DNA of 64,000 bases, taken from the NCBI RefSeq assembly GCF_013375555.1, contig NZ_JABXWB010000003.1, forward strand, positions 1-64,000, in the 5' to 3' direction. How positions within the stretch are numbered: the stretch's first letter is position 1; each line of letters starts with the position of its first letter. Source of the stretch: Sphingobium sp. EM0848 (GTDB lineage: Bacteria > Pseudomonadota > Alphaproteobacteria > Sphingomonadales > Sphingomonadaceae). A model generated the notes under the pieces. That model was not told the DNA's origin. It saw only the letters and a program-made list of their open reading frames with translations, and made no database searches. The translations under genes and the position numbers were made by a program. Of this stretch, positions 53,859 through 61,571 are shown in pieces.

Positions 53859-55946
53859 CTACCGTGGAATGGCATCTGCTATCCATTGCCGTTCCATTGC
53901 CGACATTTGTGATTGCTCATTTAGGGCGATCGCACGGAGTCTGGTCCCCAAAGTCGTGACAGTGTCGCCATTACGCAGAAATCTCTCGGATATCTGAATT
54001 GGAACGCCTTGTTCCTCAAGGATTTTCAGGCTTTCGTCGCGAAACCATCTAGGCAGTTCTGCTAAAATCAGCGAATAATCTAATGTTCGCGACGGCATGT
54101 TAATTTTCGCAAATAGCTCAACCACCGCAAAGTATTCGGGTAAACTGAATTCAGCTGCACGGAGAAACTTAAAAACGTTATCAATCCTCTGCGGTAGTCC
54201 TTTATAACTCTCCGAGTGCCAATGGTAAAATTCCTTCATAGTCGCGCTTTGTCTCAATTTGCTGATGTATAAGGCGAGTTGGCGAGCCGATCCACATCCA
54301 AAAACTTGTGCCTTCGTCACTTTGCAAATAACTTCACAAGTCGCAGCGAGATTATCGTATGAGGGTCTGCCGCTCCACGCGATCGCGGCTCGAGCGCGCA
54401 CGGCGGCCCCTACAGCAGCTCGCAGCCCGACTAGCGTCTCTACTCCTAATCCTGAGAATCGACGTATCTGATGAGGTTCTAAACCTACTCTCTCTGCCAT
54501 GTCTGCAAGGCGGTCAGACACAACTGGAGAAAGGTCTACATCGTCCATATGGACGACGAATTCGTCGGGGGCCTGTTCAGGATCGCCGAAGAGTGGCGCC
54601 GTTACCTCGACGTCTTCATGATCGGGAGGTTCATGGAATAGATAAACTTGACCTACGTGGTGCTTTCCTAGCCTTCCGGCGCGACCTCTAATGTTTGAAA
54701 ACGTAAAAAAGTCATAGGGGCGGTTCGCAATTGTTTTGTCATAAATCATGACTGACTTGGCTGCGGTGTTTACTCCTTCAATCAAGGTCGAAGTGCAAAT
54801 TAGGACCGGTATTTTTCTGTCGTTAAAAAGTTTAACAAACCGGGAGGCGAGTGCCCTTGGGATGCGGCCGTGGTGAATACCAATCCCCGCTGCAACTGCC
54901 TCGGAAAGTTCCCATTTTCCTCCATAATTATCTGCCATCCATTTGGATAGAGCAGTTCCATTGCCAAGCTTGGTTCCATTCTCGACTATGTCGCTGGCAA
55001 GTTTGTTCGCCTTGTCTGGTGACGAGACGAAAACTAACGCAGGCCAATTGGACTGCATCTTAATTTCTTGGTGTAGGCGAACATCTTTATTGGAAACGGA
55101 TTTGAGGTCGATCGTATCAACGGCGACTGTGGAAAATCGGGTTCTTAGGAATTCGAATCTCCATCGGCTACCTTCTGATGTTAAGACCCCATCAATGTTT
55201 GGCCCTAAAAAGAAAAACTGACGAGCTTTGCTGAGAAGTTTATAGACTGCGGCGTTTAGCGTCACCGATCTATCGTCTTTTCGGTGAGGATCGAGCTTGT
55301 AGAATTCGTCAACGACGACGAGATCGAGGGTACCTAGGTCATCGCGGTTGATCAACCTTTCCTGAGTTCCCAGAAAAATGACCTTTTCGCGACTTGCCTT
55401 CTCGGAATGATGCATTAATACGTCAAATGTCTCACCAAACCTAGTGATGAGGCGTCTTCGGAATTCATCGAGCAGAGCAATAGTGGGCAGGACAATTGCC
55501 ACTCGCCGGAATTTTGGTTGATATAGAAGAGCATCAATCAGAATACTTTTACCGAAGCTTGTGGGCGCGCTCAATATAAGGTTTTTGCCGCTTGCTAGAG
55601 TGTGAAGGGCCGATAATTGTTCGCGATGGAGGGTTAGACCTAGGCCGGGAATCGTCGCACGCTCTGCGGCCAGTTCATCTTGGGCCGATGCCGATGAACG
55701 ATCAATATAGTTCCATAAGCCAACGGAACGTGCCAGAGCACTAAACGCCTCGCTGAAAGATTGAAGCTCATTTCGGCGGGCCATTAGATCGGCAAGGCGC
55801 GGTATTGTCGCGAGAAGTTCAGGGTCATCCGCCGGAGCGTTTTGAATCCGGTTCGACGCATCTTGCAAGATCGAAAAGACGTCACCTTTCAAATCAAACT
55901 CATTCTTCTGAGCAAGTTCTATCCAGTTGGTATTTGAGATACTCAT
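53859..55946 (-). CDS. hamB: HamB-like superfamily 2 helicase
   Basis: A 695-aa helicase. A Q-motif-like HREQLSALHTL lies at 107-117, Walker A APTSFGKS at 127-134, motif Ia VLPTIALLDE, DExx box DEFY at 213-216, CTSTLIEGVN near 384-393, and motif VI SNIRGRAGRLGKH at 417-429, a Ski2-like pattern. In Hachiman, HamB is a DNA helicase that holds and activates the HamA nuclease when it meets aberrant DNA. It overlaps hamA by ATGA (55943-55946), and a third gene follows after 46 bp. It is shorter than the HamB proteins I recall and also resembles the AbpB/YfjK helicases, so the subtype is uncertain. Confidence 0.8.
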   Translation of the reverse strand: MSISNTNWIELAQKNEFDLKGDVFSILQDASNRIQNAPADDPELLATIPRLADLMARRNELQSFSEAFSALARSVGLWNYIDRSSASAQDELAAERATIPGLGLTLHREQLSALHTLASGKNLILSAPTSFGKSILIDALLYQPKFRRVAIVLPTIALLDEFRRRLITRFGETFDVLMHHSEKASREKVIFLGTQERLINRDDLGTLDLVVVDEFYKLDPHRKDDRSVTLNAAVYKLLSKARQFFFLGPNIDGVLTSEGSRWRFEFLRTRFSTVAVDTIDLKSVSNKDVRLHQEIKMQSNWPALVFVSSPDKANKLASDIVENGTKLGNGTALSKWMADNYGGKWELSEAVAAGIGIHHGRIPRALASRFVKLFNDRKIPVLICTSTLIEGVNTAAKSVMIYDKTIANRPYDFFTFSNIRGRAGRLGKHHVGQVYLFHEPPDHEDVEVTAPLFGDPEQAPDEFVVHMDDVDLSPVVSDRLADMAERVGLEPHQIRRFSGLGVETLVGLRAAVGAAVRARAAIAWSGRPSYDNLAATCEVICKVTKAQVFGCGSARQLALYISKLRQSATMKEFYHWHSESYKGLPQRIDNVFKFLRAAEFSLPEYFAVVELFAKINMPSRTLDYSLILAELPRWFRDESLKILEEQGVPIQISERFLRNGDTVTTLGTRLRAIALNEQSQMSAMERQWIADAIPR

Positions 55947-56797
55947 TGCAGCCCCTTAAGGCGATTGTCGAACGAGCTAACGAATTCCTTTTTGCTAGCC
56001 AAGGGAATGTAGGCTAAGACAAGTTTTAATTTTGTGGGAAGTCCACTTGCGGATAGCTTAGTTTCTATTGCTTCAAGTTCACCGATGGCTGCTTCAAAAT
56101 AGCTTTGGCCATGTTCTTTTGCCGCTGACACAGCCTTACTATCGCACAATATTCCTACTACAAATACTGCATTCTTTATCAGCGTATCTAGGCTTTCTTG
56201 TCTGCTGAAAAGCTGCATAATTTCATCATATCGCGGTGTGGATTTCGGTATTTGTGGGCCAAGAAGCAATTTTTGATTGGAAAGGAAGCCTTCATCAATG
56301 TGAAGCTTTATCGATTTGATCGCGTCCGCAATCGCTGATGCACCGGACTTGAAAAGCTTGGACTCGCCTAACCAAATCTGAACCGATCCATCGCTCGGAA
56401 ACCGGGCGTGTACCATATCGAATGCCTTGACCACGTCATTGGACGCAGATTTGTAAAACACTCGCGGCGACAACGGAATTGTTTTGAAAAAATCGCGGCA
56501 TATCGCGTGTAGCGCAATTTCGCCAGCTTCACCCCGAGAAGCATATTTTGTGCTAGTGTAAACTCTAACTGCCGCCTGGTTCAATTTTACTAACACGTTC
56601 CCATGGTCAAATCGTAATTCTTCTTCGGGAAGCGCATAATCGGGTAGCCATTCGGCCAAATGAAATGCGAATTGCTTACAGCGCCACTCGCCCAACTCAA
56701 AGCCTGCACAATACAGGCGGGTATGAGGGTTCTCGATTTTTCGATGCAGGCGCTTTAAGAAGCGTTGCGGTTTTTGATCGTAAATACTCAAATGCAC
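55943..56797 (-). CDS. hamA: HamA-like DUF1837 nuclease
   Basis: A 284-aa DUF1837 protein, the nuclease subunit of Hachiman anti-phage systems. It has the family's RGEAGEIALHAICRDFF (residues 88-104), FYKSASNDVVKAFDMVH (D127) and the active-site strand IWLGESKLF with the Glu-x-Lys pair E145/K147 of the PD-(D/E)xK fold. The start is GTG at 56797 with AAGGGG immediately before it; the TTG two codons later would be better spaced. The stop overlaps hamB by ATGA. It is first in the operon, with its promoter in the 56.8-57.0 kb gap. Confidence 0.82.
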   Translation of the reverse strand: MHLSIYDQKPQRFLKRLHRKIENPHTRLYCAGFELGEWRCKQFAFHLAEWLPDYALPEEELRFDHGNVLVKLNQAAVRVYTSTKYASRGEAGEIALHAICRDFFKTIPLSPRVFYKSASNDVVKAFDMVHARFPSDGSVQIWLGESKLFKSGASAIADAIKSIKLHIDEGFLSNQKLLLGPQIPKSTPRYDEIMQLFSRQESLDTLIKNAVFVVGILCDSKAVSAAKEHGQSYFEAAIGELEAIETKLSASGLPTKLKLVLAYIPLASKKEFVSSFDNRLKGLQ

Positions 56798-57081
56798 CCC
56801 CTTGCCCTCTAAAGAAAATGCATAAGTTGAGTACGTTGGCTAGAGGGTTTCTACACCGAAACGATATGGAGGCGCATGAGAGTGTGTTTTAATGGATTGA
56901 AGTTCTCTATGTGTTCTCATTGAAGCATGTTGGGAGCGGGCTGAGGGTGAAGGCAATTCCAGGGTTCAGTGGGCACCATGAAGGCCGAGGACCGCTAACC
57001 GCGCCCGGCTTAGATCATGTTTCCTGCCTCTGAGCTGCGGTTTTTCTCCCACTCTCCCGTCATCAGCGCTATTACCATTCT
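56798..57081. other. Divergent intergenic gap between hamA and vsr
   Basis: About 280 bp between divergent starts. The half near hamA is AT-rich and should hold its promoter; the half near vsr is GC-richer. No gene, palindrome or clear -35/-10 pair could be supported. Confidence 0.4.
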
Positions 57082-57501
57082 GTGGTCGATCGAATAACGC
57101 CGGAAGCGCGAAGCGCCAATATGAGCCGTGTGCGGAACAAGAACACCAAGCCGGAGCTTTTGGTGCGAAGCGTTTTGCATCGAGCAGGGTATCGTTTCCG
57201 CCTTCATCTAGATGACCTTGCGGGCTCTCCCGACATCGTGCTGCCCAAATATCAGACGGCAATTTTTGTACACGGCTGCTTTTGGCACGGGCATGAAGGC
57301 TGTCGCCGATCCAAGCTGCCCGCCACTCGCATAGAATTTTGGCGGGCCAAGATCGAACGCAACAAGGAGCGAGACCTTACCGCCAAGCAGGAGTTGACCG
57401 TGCTAGGCTTTAAGGTGGTGACTCTTTGGGAGTGCGAGCTTAAACCTGCGTCCGCGATCTTGAGTAGGGTGGATAGTGTGACCGGGCGGGGCGAACTTTG
57501 A
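57082..57501 (+). CDS. vsr: Very short patch repair endonuclease
   Basis: A 139-aa Vsr nuclease that nicks beside T:G mismatches produced by deamination of 5-methylcytosine. It shows the N-terminal RSANMSRVRNKNTKPELLVR, catalytic Asp in AGSPDIVLPKY, zinc-site residues in HGCFWHGHEGCR and the helix FWRAKIERNKERD. The start is GTG (57082). It travels with the m5C methyltransferase at 60301, as expected for repair of its methylation sites. The next gene starts within its stop codon (TTGA). Confidence 0.92.
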   Translation: MVDRITPEARSANMSRVRNKNTKPELLVRSVLHRAGYRFRLHLDDLAGSPDIVLPKYQTAIFVHGCFWHGHEGCRRSKLPATRIEFWRAKIERNKERDLTAKQELTVLGFKVVTLWECELKPASAILSRVDSVTGRGEL

Positions 57502-57788
57502 AGGGACTAAGCAAAGAATTAGAGGGCGTGTTGGCGCAGGTGACGAGCAGACACGACGTTGTTCCGTTCTTGGCGAAGATGTTGCCCGTTGATGGCTTAG
57601 TCTTCCAGCCTCTGCCGCCCGAAATGCTCGAAATTATTTGCTCATCTCCAGACTATCAGAGCGTTCGTCCCGGAGCACAGCCTACTTGGTTGCAGATTGC
57701 CACTGACGATGATTTTGTGGAGTTGGTGGTGTACCGGGCGGAGGCGGACGGCAATTACTATATCCTCTCGCCCCGGGCAGAAGGCTGA
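57498..57788 (+). CDS. Hypothetical protein between vsr and the HNH gene
   Basis: A 96-aa soluble protein (LPPEMLEIICSSPDYQSVRP, DDFVELVVYRAEADGNYYIL); no domain recognised. A TTG start at 57498 overlaps the vsr stop, and its own stop overlaps the ATG of the HNH endonuclease gene (TGATG at 57786-57790). The overlapping layout shows it belongs to the restriction-modification operon, perhaps as a small accessory subunit or immunity protein. Confidence 0.65.
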   Translation: MKGLSKELEGVLAQVTSRHDVVPFLAKMLPVDGLVFQPLPPEMLEIICSSPDYQSVRPGAQPTWLQIATDDDFVELVVYRAEADGNYYILSPRAEG

Positions 57789-58645
57789 TGGCGAGGCGAC
57801 CACGCGGGAACGATGCGGAGGCGCTGCGGCGCGGCCTGATTGAGCTTCTCACTAATTTCGAGCAGCACCTTCGAGAGAGCGGCCTGAGAGATCAGGTCCG
57901 AGCGCTCGTGCCTGCCCATAAGCAGCTCCAGGACCTAGGATGTTCGCTGCTCCCGCAGGGATCGAATCTCTCTGCCCGTGAACGCATCCTCGCCTATCTT
58001 CGAACCTTTCCCGGCCAAGTGATCGACGGCGACGAATTGATGATCGTCGCGGGTATTAGCGAATATGCGAGACGACTCCGTGAGCTTCGTGTTGAGGAAG
58101 GCTGGCCGATCCTGTCCGGGATGACCGCACGCGAACAGCGGGATGCTGACGCGGAAGGTGGTGACGGTACTGACCTGCCGCCTGTAATGAAGCCTGACCA
58201 GTATATGCTTGCAGAGGATCGGCAGGACCGCGACGCCGCACATCGTTGGAATATGGCGAACCAGATTCGTAAGAGTGAGGCTGGGGTGCGCGATAAGTTG
58301 CTGCGGTTCTTCCGAGCCAATGTGGGCAAGCCGATCACCTCGGAGGAATTGCGGTATGTCGCCGGCAATGTGAGCGAATGGGCGCGTCGTACCCGAGAGC
58401 TCAGAACTGAGGACGGTTGGCCGGTAGTTACACGGACTAGCGGCGATCCATCACTGCCGGTCGGCGTTTATGTATTGATGCGAGATGAGCAGGCTCCGGC
58501 ACATGATCGCCATATCCCGGAGATCGTCCGACGGGAAGTCATGCGACGGGACAACTGGTCGTGTCGTTGGGTGGGATGCGGCTGGCCGCACGGGTTCCCT
58601 GCCTCCGATCATCGCTAAGGAGAAACAAAACCGATTGTCTGTGGA

Positions 58646-59917
58646 TCATGGGGCCTCTGCGATTGGTTGAAGCTCGACCTGGAAGCCAAGCTTGGTGAGC
58701 TGGGCGACCAGACGCCTGGCTTTGCATTCGGCGGAGCGACGGTCGAAGTGGTCGATGCCAAGATCCTGATGTACGACGCCGTTTGTGAGCATGTGCCAGA
58801 TCGCGGTGAGCATGGCGGCGGCGACCGCACAGATCGCTTTCTTGGGTCCCCGCCGGCTGCGCAAGCGGTTGAACTGCGCCTTGTAATAGCTGTCTTTCTT
58901 TTTCACGGCAGACCAGGCGCATTGGACCAGCACGGTCTTGAGCCAGCGCCCGCCCTTGCGCAGGTGCGAGGATTTGCGCTTGCCGGCGCTCTCATTCTGC
59001 CCCGGACACAGCCCGGCCCAGGCGACAAAATGCCCGGCGGTGGCAAAGCGGCTCATGTCGGTGCCGGTTTCCGCCAGGATGCTGGTGGCCGACAGGGTGC
59101 TGATGCCCGGCATCGTGTTGAGAAGATGGATCAGGGATCGAAAGGTGGCTCGCCCGGGCGCCACCTGCTGGTCCATGGCAGCGATTGCGGCATCAACTGC
59201 CCGATCGATCTCGATGATCGCCTTGTCCAGCGCGTCATACTGCTCGAGGTAGAGCCTGAGCATGAAACAGTGATGATCGGTCAGCCGCCCATGCAGCGCA
59301 TCATACAGATGTTTGGGAGTGGCCTTGACCCGTCCATCGGCCAGGGCCGCCAGCCTGGCCGGATTGCGGATCCCGGCGATCATCGCTTCGATCATCCGGC
59401 GGCCCGACACGCCCATGATGTCGCTGATTACCGAATCCAGTTTGATATTGGCCTCTTCCAACGTCTTCTGGATCCGCTGGGTGTGGCGGGTCTGCTCCTG
59501 GATCAGCTGCTTGCGCATGCGCATCAGCGAACGCAGCTCCTGCGTCGCCTGGTCGGGAACGAAGCTCGCCCGGATCAGGCCACAGGCGACCAGATCGGCA
59601 ATCCAGGTCGCGTCATTGACGTCGGTCTTGCGGCCCGGAACATTCTTGATGTGCGCGGCATTGGCCAGGATCAGATCGAAGGGGCCCTCGCTCAGGATAT
59701 TCCACACCGGCTTCCAGTAGACCCCGGTCGCCTCCATCGCGACATGGCTACAGCCTGAGTCCGTCAGCCACGCCAGCAAGGACGACAGGCCCGCCGTCGT
59801 GGTCTCGAAGGACTGGCATTCCCGGCTTGTCTTGCCCTCCGACGCCAGGCGTACACAGCCCACGATCATCGCTTTGTGTACATCCAGACCAGCGACACGT
59901 TCGTGCATGATCTCCAT
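58646..59917 (-). CDS. IS110-family transposase (DEDD recombinase)
   Basis: A 423-aa transposase. The RuvC-like N-terminal domain has VAGLDVHKAMIVGCVRL (first Asp), HVAMEATGVYWKPVWNIL (Glu) and GRKTDVNDATWIADLVACG (two Asp). The C-terminal domain has MPGISTLSATSILAETGTDM, AWAGLCPGQNESAGKRKSSH with the catalytic Ser region, and LRKGGRWLKTVLVQCAW. The ORF is intact and unlike the other IS110-family transposase at 37951, so it is a separate element. Confidence 0.9.
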   Translation of the reverse strand: MEIMHERVAGLDVHKAMIVGCVRLASEGKTSRECQSFETTTAGLSSLLAWLTDSGCSHVAMEATGVYWKPVWNILSEGPFDLILANAAHIKNVPGRKTDVNDATWIADLVACGLIRASFVPDQATQELRSLMRMRKQLIQEQTRHTQRIQKTLEEANIKLDSVISDIMGVSGRRMIEAMIAGIRNPARLAALADGRVKATPKHLYDALHGRLTDHHCFMLRLYLEQYDALDKAIIEIDRAVDAAIAAMDQQVAPGRATFRSLIHLLNTMPGISTLSATSILAETGTDMSRFATAGHFVAWAGLCPGQNESAGKRKSSHLRKGGRWLKTVLVQCAWSAVKKKDSYYKAQFNRLRSRRGPKKAICAVAAAMLTAIWHMLTNGVVHQDLGIDHFDRRSAECKARRLVAQLTKLGFQVELQPIAEAP

Positions 59918-60173
59918 CGAGACTCTCCTCTCACCAGTGCCGCCAGCGTGGGGACCTCACCGAAAAGAACTCTAAGGAACGCGCTCCAGGAACATGGCTG
60001 CTCCCTGGCGCCAATGGGGGTGATCGAGGCGCCCCGGGTCCAAACTACTTTACGGGCTCTCCAGCACCATAGCAAAAAGCAACCTCCGTGCTGACGACGT
60101 CGACATAATATCGCGCGGAGCGCAGCCCGACCAGTTTCAGTTAAGGGGGTCAGCCAAAGGCTGGTGCCGAACT
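59918..60173 (-). ncRNA. Candidate bridge RNA region of the IS110 element
   Basis: 256 bp of non-coding DNA upstream of the transposase inside the element. It contains several GC-rich inverted segments (for example GGCGCCAATGG and CGAGGCGCC near 60008-60034). AACTACTT at 60043-60050 matches the junction AACTACTT at 60170-60177, where CTACTT continues into the target, so it could be a guide segment. In IS110 elements the bridge RNA comes from the end upstream of the recombinase. No expression evidence is available. Confidence 0.4.
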
Positions 60174-60300
60174 ACTTAGAAGCGCATCACATTAAACAGC
60201 ATGCCCACGGAGGAGAGAACACAGCCGAAAACCTCATCACGCTATGCAACCTGCATCATGACGAAACCCACCGAACCGGTGCCTTGGAGATTGAGCCGCT

Positions 60301-61374
60301 TTAAGCTGCGGCTTTCATTTTTCCGTCAAGAATCTGGCGAACTACTGACGCGATCGCTCCAGCAAGCGGTGGAGGGACGGCGTTGCCGATCTGACGCGCG
60401 ATCTCAACTTTCGTCCCCACGAACTTGAAGTCATCAGGAAAGCCCATGATGCGCGCGGCCTCGCGATGCGTGATTGGACGATCCTGATCGGGGTGCAGAT
60501 AGCGGCCCTTCTCAGGCTTGAAGAACTCAGTGCGGATGGTGACGGAGGGTCGATCCCACCAGAGACGCCCGAACAAGTCGGTTCCCCCGCTGGTCTTTCT
60601 AATCCAGCAATCGGGCGTAATATCCGGGGCGTTGCGCTGGAGATCGAAACGGTTTCCGCCCGGAGGGACGGCCTTATAGCGCTTGAGACTCTTTTCGGTC
60701 GGGGTCCGCCCGAAATGCAAATTTAGCGGAGCCTTGGCCTTACGAATTTCTGTGCCGACTGGCTTTGGAAGATTGGCAATCACATCCCGGACCGTCCTCC
60801 AGGCCGGTAAGTTTGTGATCGAATTAGGCTGTGCATGGGTGGGGAGCGGCGGAAACTGCGGAGCAGTCATTCCGCGCTTGTAGCCGATAATGACAGTGCG
60901 CTTGCGCGTCTGCGCAGCGCCATAATCAGCCGCCAAAAGGATTTCCTTCACGGTGTTGAAGCCGAGCTTTTTCGCGTATTTCTCGATTTCGACACACTCG
61001 GGTGACTTATATAGCTCGGCCACATTCTCGATCACAAACATCGAAGCGCCGCTACGCTGAACTACATCCATGAACGGGAGCCAGAGCGCACGACGACGAT
61101 CGCCGACACGGCGTTTGTTGAGTAGACTAAAGCCTTGGCAGGGGGGGCCGCCGATCACGATGTCGGCGGCAGGGATAGGGCGATTCGAGGAAACCCATTC
61201 CTCTATATCGCCGTGGTCCGCGTGCGGCCCGAAATTGGCGCGATGCGTTTCCACGGCCGCTGCATCAAAATCCAGCGACCACACACTTTCGAAACCACCG
61301 CAGAACCGGCGATCGGTGAACCCCAGCGTCATCCCGCCGGCTCCCGAGAAAAGATCGATTAGCCGGTAACTCAT
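60301..61374 (-). CDS. DNA (cytosine-5) methyltransferase
   Basis: About 357 aa. It has motif I DLFSGAGGMTLGF, motif IV GGPPCQGFSLLN with the catalytic Cys, motif VI VIENVAEL, motif VIII QTRKRTVIIGY, the target-recognition region after SITNLP, motif IX REAARIMGFPDDF and motif X RQIGNAVPPPLA. The ATG at 61374 is preferred; a TTG seven codons upstream lacks a ribosome-binding site. Its stop overlaps the stop of the HNH gene on the other strand. With vsr and the HNH gene it forms a restriction-modification system whose nuclease is now disrupted. It should still protect or mark DNA; the recognition sequence is not predictable. Confidence 0.92.
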   Translation of the reverse strand: MSYRLIDLFSGAGGMTLGFTDRRFCGGFESVWSLDFDAAAVETHRANFGPHADHGDIEEWVSSNRPIPAADIVIGGPPCQGFSLLNKRRVGDRRRALWLPFMDVVQRSGASMFVIENVAELYKSPECVEIEKYAKKLGFNTVKEILLAADYGAAQTRKRTVIIGYKRGMTAPQFPPLPTHAQPNSITNLPAWRTVRDVIANLPKPVGTEIRKAKAPLNLHFGRTPTEKSLKRYKAVPPGGNRFDLQRNAPDITPDCWIRKTSGGTDLFGRLWWDRPSVTIRTEFFKPEKGRYLHPDQDRPITHREAARIMGFPDDFKFVGTKVEIARQIGNAVPPPLAGAIASVVRQILDGKMKAAA

Positions 61375-61571
61375 ATGCCCCCAAGGCTGCGACAATAAAT
61401 TTGGTGGCTACCCTATCGCCGAGAGATTCGGTAAGCAAGAGGTTCTGGTTTCGTTCTATCGCACAGAAGGGGTGGCGTGTGATATTACCGGCGCATGCCG
61501 AGGCTTCGCTGCCTGTGTTTGAGGGCTTAGCTCTTGCTTTATAAGCTTTCTCCCGACAGGGTAATCCTATC

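Larger units (their letters stand above)
58617..60173 (-). mobile_element. IS110-family element inserted in the HNH gene
   Basis: 1557 bp between CGCT (ending 58616) and ACTTAGAAG (from 60174). The dinucleotide CT (AG on the transposase strand) stands at both junctions and there is no longer target duplication or terminal repeat, as expected for IS110-type DEDD recombinases. It has 29 bp after the transposase stop and about 256 bp of non-coding DNA before its start (59918-60173), where this family encodes its bridge RNA. Confidence 0.85.
57788..60304 (+). pseudogene. HNH restriction endonuclease interrupted by an IS110 element
   Basis: The gene is in two parts: codons 1-276 at 57788-58616 and the rest at 60174-60304. 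Joining them keeps the frame and gives a 319-aa protein. Two tandem winged-helix-like repeats (LRTFPGQVIDGDELMIVAGI and FFRANVGKPITSEELRYVAG, each ending in RxLRxEEGWP or RELRTEDGWP) precede an HNH domain. That domain reads VMRRDNWSCRWVGCGWP, rejoined DHRYLEAHHIKQHAHGGEN, then LITLCNLHHDETH. Cys and HNH residues are complete only after rejoining. As found, the protein stops at DHR before the His motif, so the endonuclease is inactive. It converges with the methyltransferase, sharing a TTAA. Confidence 0.85.

Noticed and set aside
55141..55170. tRNA-like T-loop (GAATTCGAATCTCC)
   Set aside because: Lies inside hamB and no cloverleaf can be formed around it.
57788..58618. Complete 276-aa protein
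   Set aside because: The stop comes from the first bases of the IS110 element; the true gene continues at 60174 with the HNH motif.
58667..59758. 363-codon plus-strand open frame opposite the IS110 transposase
   Set aside because: Antisense shadow of a complete, well-matched transposase; no domain of its own.
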